A stretch of 64,000 nucleotides of DNA from Ornithinibacter aureus (GTDB taxonomy: Bacteria > Actinomycetota > Actinomycetes > Actinomycetales > Dermatophilaceae), in assembly GCF_009858245.1 (NCBI RefSeq), contig NZ_VMSB01000001.1, positions 1,178,001 through 1,242,000 of the forward strand. The letters are read 5' to 3'. Shown here one piece after another: positions 43,605 through 51,692 of this stretch. Each line of letters opens with the position of its first letter. Position 1 is the stretch's first letter. The notes beneath the pieces are model-generated. The model did no database searches and was not told the origin of the DNA. It saw only the letters and a list, made by a program, of their open reading frames with translations. A program made the position numbers and the translations under genes.

Positions 43605-44372
43605 TCACAGCGGCGTGACGTAGGCGCCCGAGATGCCACCGTCGACCAAGAAGGTCGACGCCGTCATGAAGCTCGACTCGTCGGAGGCGAGGAAGAGCAC
43701 GGCGTTGGCCATCTCCTCGGGCTCGCCGAACCGGCCCATGGGCACGTGCACGAGGCGACGCGCGGCCCGCTCGGCGTCCTTGGCGAACAGCTCCTTGAGC
43801 AGCGGGGTGTTGACCGGGCCGGGGCACAGGGCGTTGACCCGGATGCCCTCGCGCGCGAACTGCACGCCGAGCTCGCGGGTCATCGAGAGCACCCCACCCT
43901 TGGACGCCGAGTAGGAGATCTGCGAGGTCGCCGCCCCCATCACGGCCACGAAGCTCGCCGTGTTGATGATCGAGCCGGACTTCTGCTCGAGCATGTACGG
44001 CAGCACCGCCTTGCAGCACAGGTACACCGACGTGAGGTTGACGAGCTGGACCTTGTCCCAGGCGTCGAGCTCGGTGTCGAGGATCGAGTCGTCGTCGGGC
44101 GGGCTGATGCCGGCGTTGTTGAAGGCGATGTCGATGCGCCCGTAGGTGTCGTGAGCCACCTTGAACAGGTTGTCGACGTCGGCCTTGTCGGCGACGTCGG
44201 TGTGCACGTACGTGCCACCGACCTCGGCCGCGTACTGCTCCCCCAGCTCGTCGTTGAGGTCGGCGATGACGACCTTTGCGCCCTCCTGCGCGAACCGTCG
44301 AACGGTCGCGAGGCCGATGCCGGAGCACCCTCCGGTCACGACGGCGACCTTGCCAGCAAGCCGATCTCCCAT
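43605..44372 (-). CDS. Short-chain dehydrogenase/reductase
   Basis: 255 residues, classical SDR: KVAVVTGGCSGIGLATVRRF with TGxxxGIG, NNAG at about 88-91, the catalytic Ser in SIINTASF, and YSASK with Tyr and Lys. VDGGISGAYVTPL ends the protein. Such an SDR accompanies glnA4-type clusters in actinobacteria (Rv2857c in mycobacteria); it may oxidise the hydroxyl group of a gamma-glutamyl-ethanolamide intermediate before the aldehyde dehydrogenase, which is inference. It is 9 bases downstream of the aldehyde dehydrogenase and 25 bases upstream of the hydrolase start. Confidence 0.9.
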   Translation of the reverse strand: MGDRLAGKVAVVTGGCSGIGLATVRRFAQEGAKVVIADLNDELGEQYAAEVGGTYVHTDVADKADVDNLFKVAHDTYGRIDIAFNNAGISPPDDDSILDTELDAWDKVQLVNLTSVYLCCKAVLPYMLEQKSGSIINTASFVAVMGAATSQISYSASKGGVLSMTRELGVQFAREGIRVNALCPGPVNTPLLKELFAKDAERAARRLVHVPMGRFGEPEEMANAVLFLASDESSFMTASTFLVDGGISGAYVTPL

Positions 44373-44381
44373 GGTGCTCTC

Positions 44382-45809
44382 CTATGCCTCGGTGTTGATG
44401 AAGACGTTCTTGACCTCGGTGAACGCGTCGAGCGCGTCGGGGCCGAGCTCGCGGCCGATGCCGCTGGCCTTGAAGCCGCCGAAGGGCGTCGAGTAGCGCA
44501 CCGAGCTGTGGCTGTTGACCGACAGGTTGCCGGCCTCGACGCCGCGGGCCACCCGGATCGCCCGACCGACGTCGCCGGTCCAGATCGACCCGGACAGTCC
44601 GTATGCCGTGTCGTTGGCCTTGGCGATCGCGTCGGCCTCGTCGTCGAACGCCATGACGGACACGACCGGCCCGAAGACCTCCTCGCGCCACACCCGGTCC
44701 TGCGTGCTGCGGGGCAGCACGACCGTGGGCGGGTACCACCAGCCGGCGCCCTCGGGCGCCGCGCCACGGAACGCGACGTCGACCGGCGCGTCACCGGCAT
44801 CCGCAGCGCCCTCGACGAAGCCGCGAACGGTCTCGCGCTGACCCGCGGAGATCAGCGGGCCCATGTGCGTGGCCTCGTCGCCGGGGTCGCCGACGACGAC
44901 CTGGCTCATGGCCTGCTCGAAGCGCTCCATGAACGCGTCGAAGACCGAGCGCTGCACGAGGATCCGCGTGCGCGCACAGCAGTCCTGGCCGGCGTTGTCG
45001 AGGAAGCTCATCGGGGCGCTGGCCGCCGCGGCGTCGAGGTCGGCATCGGCGAAGACGATGTTGGCCGACTTGCCGCCGAGCTCGAGGGTGACCCGCTTGA
45101 GCTGGTCGGCGGCCTTGCGCATGATGCCCTGACCGACCGGGGTGGAGCCGGTGAAGCAGACCTTGCGCACGTCGGGGTGGGTGACGAACCGCTCCCCGAC
45201 GACCGAGCCCTTACCGGGCAGCACGGTGAACACACCGTCGGGGATACCGGCGTCCAGCGCGAGCTCACCGAGCCGGATCGCCGTGAGGGGGGTGAGCTCG
45301 GCGGGCTTGAGCACCACGGTGTTTCCGGCTGCGAGCGCCGGGGCCAGCCCCCAGCCGGAGATCGGCATGGGGAAGTTCCACGGCACGATGACCGACACGA
45401 CCCCGAGCGGCTCCTTGAAGGTGACGTCGAGCCCGCCGGCGACGGGGATCTGCCGGCCGAAGAGGCGCTCGGGCGCGGCGGAGTAGTACCGCAGCACGTT
45501 GACGACGTTGCCGACCTCCCACCGGGCGTTGCCGATGGTGTGACCGGAGTTCGTGACCTCGAGCGCGGCGAGGTCGTCGGTGGCGGCCTCGACGGCGTCG
45601 GCGAACCGGCGCAGCAGCATGGCCCGGTCGGCGGGGCTGACGGCGCGCCAGGCCGGGCCGACCTCGACGGCCCGCGCCACCGCGGCGTCGGTCTCCTCGA
45701 CGCCGACGAGGTCGATCGTGGTGACGACCTGCTCGGTGGCGGGGTTGATGACGTCGTGCCGCACGGCATCCGCGTGCGTCGTGGTCGTGGTTGTCGTCGT
45801 GGTGCTCAT
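44382..45809 (-). CDS. NAD(P)-dependent aldehyde dehydrogenase
   Basis: 475 residues. Signature segments: VSVIVPWNFPMPISGWGLAPALAAGNTVVLKPAELTP, LELGGKSANIVFADADLD with the general base Glu, and the catalytic Cys in NAGQDCCARTRILV. EVFGPVVSVMAFDDEADAIAKAND is the conserved C-terminal segment. The N-terminus starts with a run of nine or so Thr residues, coded by near-identical ACG/ACC triplets. In the cluster it would oxidise the gamma-glutamyl aldehyde. It is tightly packed between the GlnA-like gene and the SDR. Confidence 0.94.
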   Translation of the reverse strand: MSTTTTTTTTTHADAVRHDVINPATEQVVTTIDLVGVEETDAAVARAVEVGPAWRAVSPADRAMLLRRFADAVEAATDDLAALEVTNSGHTIGNARWEVGNVVNVLRYYSAAPERLFGRQIPVAGGLDVTFKEPLGVVSVIVPWNFPMPISGWGLAPALAAGNTVVLKPAELTPLTAIRLGELALDAGIPDGVFTVLPGKGSVVGERFVTHPDVRKVCFTGSTPVGQGIMRKAADQLKRVTLELGGKSANIVFADADLDAAAASAPMSFLDNAGQDCCARTRILVQRSVFDAFMERFEQAMSQVVVGDPGDEATHMGPLISAGQRETVRGFVEGAADAGDAPVDVAFRGAAPEGAGWWYPPTVVLPRSTQDRVWREEVFGPVVSVMAFDDEADAIAKANDTAYGLSGSIWTGDVGRAIRVARGVEAGNLSVNSHSSVRYSTPFGGFKASGIGRELGPDALDAFTEVKNVFINTEA

Positions 45810-45819
45810 GGTGTGGGGG

Positions 45820-47202
45820 TCACAGCCTCTCGAAGCCGCGGACGCGTTCCCAGTCGGTCACGGCGGAGTTGAAGGCCGCGAGCTCGACGTCCGCGGCGTT
45901 GACGTAGTGGTCGACGACCTCGTCGCCGAAGGCCTCGCGGGCGATGGCGCTGCCCGCGAGCAGGTCACGCGCCTGCGCCAGCGTCGAGGGCACGTGCTCG
46001 TAGTCGCCGACGTAGGCGTTGCCGACGCACGCCGGCTCCAGGGCCAGTCCCTCGCGGATGCCGTGCAGCCCACCCGCGAGCATCGCCGCCACCGCGAGGT
46101 AGGGGTTGACGTCGCCTCCGGGGACGCGGTTCTCCACGCGCAGCCCGGCACCGTGGCCGACGACGCGCAGGCTGCACGTTCGGTTGTCGGTCCCCCACGC
46201 CACGGCGGTCGGGGCGAAGGACCCGGCGGCGAAGCGCTTGTAGGAGTTGATGTTCGGTGCGTAGAAGTAGGAGAACTCGCGCATCGTCGCGAGCACCCCG
46301 GCGAGGAAGCTGTCGAACAGCTCGCTGCGGCCGCCGTCACGGTCGTCGTCGGCGAAGACGATGTCCCCGTCGGTGCCGCGCAGTGACAGGTGGATGTGGC
46401 ACGAGTTGCCCTCACGCTCGTCGTACTTGGCCATGAAGGTCAGCGCCTGACCGTGGCGGGCGGCGATCTCCTTGGCCCCGGTCTTGTAGATCGTGTGGTT
46501 GTCGCACGTGCGCAACACGTCGTCGTAGAGGAACCCGATCTCGTGCTGGCCGAAGTTGCACTCCCCCTTGGCCGACTCCACGGTCATGCCGGCCCGGTAC
46601 ATCTCGTTGCGGATCTCGCGCAGCACCGGCTCGACCTTGCTGCCGCCGAGGATGGAGTAGTCGACGTTGTAGCGGTTGGCGCCCGTCAGGCCGTGGTAGC
46701 GGCGATCCCACGCGGAGTCGTAGCTGTCCTCGAAGAGGATGAACTCGAGCTCGGTGCCCGCGAAGGCGCCGTACCCGGCAGCTGCGGCCCGGGCGATCTG
46801 CTGCTTGAGGATGGTGCGCGGCGACTGGGCGACCTCTCCGGTGCCGTCGAGCCACGTGAGGTCGCTCTGGATGGTCGCCGAGTTCGGGTGGCCCGGGGTG
46901 CGGCGCAGGGTGTCGAGGTCCATCGCGAAGAACATGTCGCCGTAGCCGCGCTCCCACGACGACATCGTGTAGCCGTCGACGGTGTTCATGTCGACGTCCA
47001 CCGCGAGCAGGTAGTTGCAGCCCTCGGTGCCGTGGTCGAGCACGTGGTCGAGGAAGAAGTGCCCGTGCAGGCGCTTGCCCTGAAGGCGCCCCTGCATGTC
47101 GGTGAAGGCGACGATGACGGTGTCGACCTCGCCCGCGAGGATGTCGGCTCGCAGCTGGTCGACCGTGAGCCCGGGCGGGCCTGATGCGTGTGGTGACGAC
47201 AT
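45820..47202 (-). CDS. Glutamine synthetase-like gamma-glutamyl amide synthetase (GlnA4/GlnA3 type)
   Basis: 460 residues related to glutamine synthetase but of the catabolic branch: GLTVDQLRADILAGEVDTVIVAFTDMQGRLQGKRL, FAGTELEFILFED, NFGQHEIGFLYDD, NSCHIHLSL and SLRVVGHGAGLRVENRVPGGDVNPYLAVAAMLA. It lacks the adenylylation Tyr context of GlnA1. Homologues ligate glutamate to ethanolamine (GlnA4 in Streptomyces) or polyamines (GlnA3). The neighbours (aldehyde dehydrogenase, SDR, class I GATase, FadR-type regulator) match the GlnA4 cluster better than polyamine loci, so ethanolamine is the favoured substrate. It is 17 bases downstream of its regulator. No transporter is present. Confidence 0.88.
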   Translation of the reverse strand: MSSPHASGPPGLTVDQLRADILAGEVDTVIVAFTDMQGRLQGKRLHGHFFLDHVLDHGTEGCNYLLAVDVDMNTVDGYTMSSWERGYGDMFFAMDLDTLRRTPGHPNSATIQSDLTWLDGTGEVAQSPRTILKQQIARAAAAGYGAFAGTELEFILFEDSYDSAWDRRYHGLTGANRYNVDYSILGGSKVEPVLREIRNEMYRAGMTVESAKGECNFGQHEIGFLYDDVLRTCDNHTIYKTGAKEIAARHGQALTFMAKYDEREGNSCHIHLSLRGTDGDIVFADDDRDGGRSELFDSFLAGVLATMREFSYFYAPNINSYKRFAAGSFAPTAVAWGTDNRTCSLRVVGHGAGLRVENRVPGGDVNPYLAVAAMLAGGLHGIREGLALEPACVGNAYVGDYEHVPSTLAQARDLLAGSAIAREAFGDEVVDHYVNAADVELAAFNSAVTDWERVRGFERL

Positions 47203-47219
47203 GTGTTCCCCTTCTGGCG

Positions 47220-47966
47220 CTATCCGATGAGTCCACGCAGGAGCGCCGACGTCGCGTCGCAGTGCTCCTCCATGGTCGTGCGGGCGGTGTCGGGGTCACC
47301 GGTGAGGATGGCCTCGACGATCGTGTCGTGCTGGTCGTGGGAGTGCTCGATGTTGGTGCGCAGTACCGGGATCGCCCCCAGCAGCTCACCCAGGGCCGCC
47401 TGGGCCCGGGTCACCGCCTCGACGACCATCGGTGATCCGGTGACGGTGGCGATCGCCAGGTGCAGTCGTGAGTCGGCGATCCGGTGCGCCGCAGGGTCGG
47501 CCTCGCGCACCGCCCGGCACGACTCCAGCAACCAGACACGCTGGTCGCCGGACAGGGTGCGCGTCGCGGCGAGGCGGGCCGCGCCGGGTTCGACGACGCG
47601 CCGGAAGTCCAGGGCGTCCTCGAGGGCGGCTCCGCGTCGGATGCCGCTCACCGCCGACGGTTCGCCGGCGCGCCCGGGTGCGTGGCCGGCATCCGTGACG
47701 ATCGTGCCGCCACCGCGTCCGCGGCGGGTCTCGACGAGACCTGCGTCGCGCAGCGCGGCGATCGCCTCGCGCAGGGTGTTGCGCGAGATCGCGAGCCGGT
47801 CGGCGAGGTCGCGCTCGGGTGGGAGCTGTTCACCGACGACGAAGACGCCGAGCCGGATCGCGGTGGCGAGCTGCTCGACGGTGGTCTCGAAGACGTTGCC
47901 GACGGCCGGGCGAAGAACGGCGTCGGGCAGCCGGGTGGGCGGCGGCGACGGCTGCTCCGGGGTCAC
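47220..47966 (-). CDS. FadR/FCD-family GntR transcriptional regulator
   Basis: 248 residues from a GTG at 47966. An N-terminal GntR winged helix (LATAIRLGVFVVGEQLPPERDLADRLAISRNTLREAIAALRDAGLVETRRGRGG; only its motifs are diagnostic) is joined to an all-helical FCD effector domain (ALEDALDFRRVVEPGAARLAA and HDTIVEAILTGDPDTARTTMEEHC with metal/effector residues). It heads the GlnA4-like operon. TATCCT stands 7 bases before the GTG with TTCACA 18 bases further up, so the transcript is probably leaderless. It is the likely local repressor, released by an intermediate of the pathway. Confidence 0.9.
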   Translation of the reverse strand: MTPEQPSPPPTRLPDAVLRPAVGNVFETTVEQLATAIRLGVFVVGEQLPPERDLADRLAISRNTLREAIAALRDAGLVETRRGRGGGTIVTDAGHAPGRAGEPSAVSGIRRGAALEDALDFRRVVEPGAARLAATRTLSGDQRVWLLESCRAVREADPAAHRIADSRLHLAIATVTGSPMVVEAVTRAQAALGELLGAIPVLRTNIEHSHDQHDTIVEAILTGDPDTARTTMEEHCDATSALLRGLIG

Positions 47967-47973
47967 GGGAGCG

Positions 47974-48003
47974 AGGATAGCGGCGCAATGGTCCTTGTGT
48001 GAA
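47974..48003 (-). promoter_or_regulatory. Promoter of the GlnA4-like operon regulator (leaderless)
   Basis: Minus-strand TTCACA (47998-48003), 18-base spacer, TATCCT (47974-47979), then 7 bases to the GTG start. TGGTC and GACCA (47989-47993 and 48009-48013) flank the -35 as an inverted repeat with a 15-base centre, a possible operator. Confidence 0.55.
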
Positions 48004-48024
48004 CCTTTGACCAGGACACGCCTG

Positions 48025-48864
48025 TCACCACCCGGTGCGGCCCCCCGCGAGGGCGTGGCCGAGCACCGTGGCCACGCCGTCGCGGTCGTTGTCCGGGCAG
48101 GTGTGGGTGGTCGCGGCCAGGACGTCCGGGTGCCCGCTCGCGACGGCGAAGGAGGCGCCCGCCCACCGGAGCATGGGCAGGTCGTTGGGCATGTCCCCGA
48201 AGGCCCAGACCTCCGCCGCGTCGATGCCGCGGGCCGCGCACCACGTGGCCAGGGCGGCGGCCTTGGTCGTGCCCGGCGCGGAGATCTCGGCCAGGCTGGC
48301 GACCCCCGAGTAGGCGACGTGGCCACGCGCTCCGACGACGGTCTCGACCGCGGCGATGAAGTCCGGGCCGCCCGCGCCGTCCGGTGCGACGACGAGGAGC
48401 TTGCCCGTCGGGTCCTCGTCGAGATCGGGGACGTCCGCGAGCGCCTCGACGACGGTGACCGCGTCGTCGTCATCCGGGTGCGGGGAGCTGAAGCTCGCCT
48501 CGACCGCCATGCCGGCGCGCCGTTCCAGGGCCAGCCCGGCCAGCGGGAAGGCTGCCCGAAGGTCGGCGACGAGCGGCAGGAGGTCGGCCGCCGTGAAGCA
48601 CCCGGAGGAGGTCACCTCGCCGCGGGCGAGGTCGACGACGAACGCGCCGTTGCCGGCGATGACGACCCCGTGCGCCCCGACCGCATCGGCCAGGGGGTGT
48701 ACCCACCGGGGCGGCCTGGCCGTGACGAACAACACCGCGGTGCCCGCCCGCTCGACGTCCGCCAGGACCTGCCTCGTGCGCGAGGAGATGCTGCCGTCAC
48801 TGCGCAGCAGCGTTCCGTCCAGGTCGGTGGCGACGACCCGTGGCAGGACGCTCGGCCAGGTCAC
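48025..48864 (-). CDS. HAD-superfamily hydrolase, Cof type
   Basis: 279 residues. Motif I is VATDLDGTLLRSDG with both aspartates, motif II is VLFVTARPPRWV, and motif IV is WAFGDMPNDLPMLRWAG. A cap domain of the Cof/YbiV class lies between. These enzymes dephosphorylate small sugar or cofactor phosphates; no specific substrate can be inferred. It overlaps the ilvE stop by 4 bases (ATGA), so it is translated from the ilvE message. Confidence 0.9.
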   Translation of the reverse strand: MTWPSVLPRVVATDLDGTLLRSDGSISSRTRQVLADVERAGTAVLFVTARPPRWVHPLADAVGAHGVVIAGNGAFVVDLARGEVTSSGCFTAADLLPLVADLRAAFPLAGLALERRAGMAVEASFSSPHPDDDDAVTVVEALADVPDLDEDPTGKLLVVAPDGAGGPDFIAAVETVVGARGHVAYSGVASLAEISAPGTTKAAALATWCAARGIDAAEVWAFGDMPNDLPMLRWAGASFAVASGHPDVLAATTHTCPDNDRDGVATVLGHALAGGRTGW

Positions 48865-49955
48865 GCGAGGCGCGTCATCCAGCCGTGGGTGTCCTCGGCG
48901 CGGCCGTACTGGATGTCCAGCAGTGCCGTGCGGATGGCCTTGGTGACCTCACCGCCACCCTCTCCAGCGGTCGACGGCGCCGAGCCACCCTCCCAGCGCA
49001 GCTCACCGACGGGGGTGATGACGGCGGCGGTCCCGCACGCGAACACCTCGCTGATCTCGCCGCTGGCGACACCGTCCTTCCACTCCTGGATGGGGATGCG
49101 GCGTTCCTGGGGGGTCAGGCCCAGCGACGGCGCGAGCTCGAGGATGGAGTCGCGGGTGATGCCCTCGAGGATGGACCCGGTGAGCTCGGGGGTCACGAGG
49201 TGGTTGTCGCGGGTGACGAAGAACAGGTTCATCCCCCCGAGCTCCTCGATGTAGGTCTGCGTCGAGGAGTCGAGGAAGACCGCCTGGTCACACCCGTTCT
49301 CGATGCCCTCGAGCTGGCCGGCCAGGGACGAGGCGTAGTTGCCACCCGCCTTCGCGGCTCCGGTGCCCCCTGCGCCCGCGCGGGCGTAGTGCTGCGAGAT
49401 CCACAACGTCACCGGCTTCAGGCCGCCGGGGAAATACGCCCCCGCCGGGGAGGCGATCAGGCAGTAGGTGGCCTCGTTGGCGGGACGCACCCCGAGGAAG
49501 GGCTCGCTCGCGAAGGTGAAGGGGCGCAGGTACAGGCTCGTCTCCCCCGTGCCGGCCGGCGGCACCCAGGGCTCGTCGACGGCGAGCAGGGCCCGCAGCG
49601 ACTCGACGAAGTCCTGCGTCGGCAGCTCGGGCAGGGCGATGCGGCGGGCACTGCGCTGCATCCGCTCGGCGTTGGCCTCGGGGCGGAAGGACCACACCGA
49701 CCCGTCGGCGTGACGGTAGGCCTTCAGGCCCTCGAAGATCTCCTGCGCGTAGTGCAGCACGGCCGCGCTCGGCATGAGCTGGAGCGGGCCGTAGGGCTCG
49801 ACGCGCCCATCGCCCCAGCCACCGTCCTTGGTCCACACGGCGCGCACCATGTGGTCGGTGAAGTGGACGCCGAACCCCGGGTTGGCGTGGATCTGCGCAC
49901 GTCGCTCGGCGCTCGCCGGGGAGGAGTTGCGGTGCAGGTCGAAGGTCAAGCTCAT
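48861..49955 (-). CDS. ilvE: Branched-chain amino acid aminotransferase
   Basis: PLP enzyme of fold type IV, final step of Ile, Val and Leu synthesis. 364 residues: FGVHFTDHMVRAVWTKDGGWGDG, HYAQEIFEGLKAYRHADGSVWSFRPEANAERMQ and GGTGAAKAGGNYASSLAGQ (PLP Lys) are the BCAT markers. The LEGITRDSILELA segment is also intact. A second, diverged paralogue lies at 59354. It sits between leuB (upstream in transcription, 69-base gap) and the HAD gene. Confidence 0.96.
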   Translation of the reverse strand: MSLTFDLHRNSSPASAERRAQIHANPGFGVHFTDHMVRAVWTKDGGWGDGRVEPYGPLQLMPSAAVLHYAQEIFEGLKAYRHADGSVWSFRPEANAERMQRSARRIALPELPTQDFVESLRALLAVDEPWVPPAGTGETSLYLRPFTFASEPFLGVRPANEATYCLIASPAGAYFPGGLKPVTLWISQHYARAGAGGTGAAKAGGNYASSLAGQLEGIENGCDQAVFLDSSTQTYIEELGGMNLFFVTRDNHLVTPELTGSILEGITRDSILELAPSLGLTPQERRIPIQEWKDGVASGEISEVFACGTAAVITPVGELRWEGGSAPSTAGEGGGEVTKAIRTALLDIQYGRAEDTHGWMTRLA

Positions 49956-50024
49956 GGGACTCGTGGTCCTTTCCTCGGGGAGCGACGGCGCTACCCGCGA
50001 AGGCTACTCGGGGAACGGACTCGG

Positions 50025-51086
50025 TCAGAGTCGGGCGGCGATGGCGTCACCGACGACGTGCGTGGGGCGAGGGGCGGTGCCGCGCTCGGCGAGGTCAGCG
50101 GCCACAGCTGCCTCGACGCGCTCGGCCTGCGCCGTGCGCCCGAGGTGAGCCAGCAGCATCCCCACCGACATGATCGTCGCGGTCGGGTCGGCCTTGGCCT
50201 GCCCCGCGATGTCGGGCGCCGACCCGTGGACGGGCTCGAACATGCTCGGGTAGCGACCCTCGGGGTTGATGTTGCCGCTCGCCGCGAGCCCGATGCCGCC
50301 CGCGATGGCCGCGGCGATGTCGGTGATGATGTCGCCGAAGAGGTTGTCGGTGACGATGACGTCGAACCGGCCGGGGTCGGTGGCGAGGAAGATCGTCGCG
50401 GCATCGACGTGCTGGTAGGCGGTCTCCACCTCGGGGAACTCGGCACCGACCTCGTCGACCGTTCGGCGCCAGAGGTGGCCGGCATGGGTGAGCACGTTGT
50501 GCTTGTGCACGAGCGTCAGGTGCTTGCGGGGGCGGGCCTGGGCGCGGGCGAAGGCGTCACGCACGACGCGCTCGACCCCGAAGCGGGTGTTGACGCTGAC
50601 CTCGGTGGCGATCTCGTTCGTGGTGCCCGTGCGCAGCGACCCGCCGTTGCCGACGTAGGGGCCCTCGGTGCCTTCGCGCACGACGACGAAGTCGATGCCG
50701 TTGGGGGCCACCCGCTCGACGGCGAGCGGGCTCTCGACGCCCGGGTAGAGCCGGGCGGGGCGCAGGTTGACGTAGTGCTCCAGGGCGAAGCGCAGCGGGA
50801 GCAGCACCCCGCGCTCGAGGACACCGCTCGGCACGGTGGGGTCGCCGATCGCCCCGAGCAGGATCGCGTCGTGGCCCTTCAGTTCCTCCAGCACCGAGTC
50901 GGGCAGGGTCTCGCCGGTGGCGTGCCAGCGCCGGGCACCGAGGTCGTAGTGGGTGGTCGTGACCTTGGGTCCGTCCGAACCGACGACCGCGTCGAGGACC
51001 TTCAGGCCCTGCGCGACCACCTCGGGGCCGATGCCGTCTCCGCCGATGACGGCGATGTCAAGGGTCTGGGTGTCACGCTCGCTCAT
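50025..51086 (-). CDS. leuB: 3-isopropylmalate dehydrogenase
   Basis: NAD-dependent oxidative decarboxylase of leucine synthesis; it also acts on 3-methylmalate in the citramalate route to isoleucine. 353 residues starting [45 protein letters not shown] binds substrate, [16 protein letters not shown] and [23 protein letters not shown] complete the active site. The length and [10 protein letters not shown]-type segment fit the short actinobacterial LeuB. It is followed by ilvE, forming a small branched-chain operon. Confidence 0.96.
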   Translation of the reverse strand: MSERDTQTLDIAVIGGDGIGPEVVAQGLKVLDAVVGSDGPKVTTTHYDLGARRWHATGETLPDSVLEELKGHDAILLGAIGDPTVPSGVLERGVLLPLRFALEHYVNLRPARLYPGVESPLAVERVAPNGIDFVVVREGTEGPYVGNGGSLRTGTTNEIATEVSVNTRFGVERVVRDAFARAQARPRKHLTLVHKHNVLTHAGHLWRRTVDEVGAEFPEVETAYQHVDAATIFLATDPGRFDVIVTDNLFGDIITDIAAAIAGGIGLAASGNINPEGRYPSMFEPVHGSAPDIAGQAKADPTATIMSVGMLLAHLGRTAQAERVEAAVAADLAERGTAPRPTHVVGDAIAARL

Positions 51087-51233
51087 GCCGCCAGCCTAAG
51101 GATCCGTACCGGCATGCGGACGGTCGTCCCAGAGCGTGGAAAGGTTCGCGCCGGCTCAGAACGGGAAGGGCGTGACTGCCGGGGCCTGCGACATCACGGC
51201 TTGGGACTACGGCCACCCGGCCCGGGAACGACG

Positions 51234-51263
51234 AAGGCCCCCGACCGGAGGGTCGAGGGCCTT
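51234..51263 (-). terminator. Terminator after the 31-residue ORF
   Basis: AAGGCCC pairs with GGGCCTT, then TCGACC with GGTCGG (a single G-T), closing a 4-base loop: a near-perfect 13-bp stem 17 bases after the stop of the small ORF. It lies between that ORF and leuB. Confidence 0.75.
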
Positions 51264-51279
51264 GGCGTGGTGGGGCGAC

Positions 51280-51375
51280 TCAGTCGTCGCTGTGACCCTG
51301 GTCGCGCAGGTCCATGGACTCCTGGAGCGCCTGGCGCGCCAGCGTGGCCTCGTCGAGGGTGCTGTTCTCGTTCAT
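51280..51375 (-). CDS. Small hypothetical protein, 31 residues
   Basis: MNENSTLDEATLARQAL then QESMDLRDQGHSDD: an acidic, helix-prone peptide from the ATG at 51375. A GAGAAAGGG tract lies about 12 bases upstream and a strong terminator lies 17 bases downstream, which together make a monocistronic unit plausible. No homologue is recognised. The open frame continues 51 codons upstream, but the sequence there is not protein-like. Confidence 0.5.
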   Translation of the reverse strand: MNENSTLDEATLARQALQESMDLRDQGHSDD

Positions 51376-51692
51376 CGGTGTCGGGCCCTTTCTCGGCGCG
51401 GCGGACAGGTTCGTCTCTTCGAGAGTAGGGAGGTGCACGCAGGGCGGCCTGGCCCTCTCACCATCCGGACGCTCCAGCGACGAGACCCTGATCACACCGC
51501 CGCTCAGGCCGAGGCTTTCCGCTGCCAAACGCCCTGACTACGCCTGAATCCGAAGGCGGCGCAACGGCATCAGCACCCTGCCTGCGCGGCATCGCTCCCC
51601 GAACGCGGACGTTCGGATGGCACACAGCAATTGCTGCGTGCCATCCGAACTCCTGCGTCGCCGAACCGCGCGGCGGGCCGGAACCGGCTCGA
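51376..51692. other. Non-coding interval between the small ORF and serA, with a long palindrome
   Basis: No supported gene. The only structure seen is the 40-base palindrome at 51611-51650; it is downstream of serA in the direction of transcription. Confidence 0.6.
51611..51650. repeat. Near-perfect 40-base palindrome
   Basis: Outer arms GTTCGGATGGCAC (51611-51623) and GTGCCATCCGAAC (51638-51650) flank a self-complementary core CAGCAATTGCTG; only one A-C mismatch interrupts it. No T-run. It lies 43 bases beyond the serA stop. Same architectural class as 33648 and 54228 but of different sequence. Confidence 0.85.
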
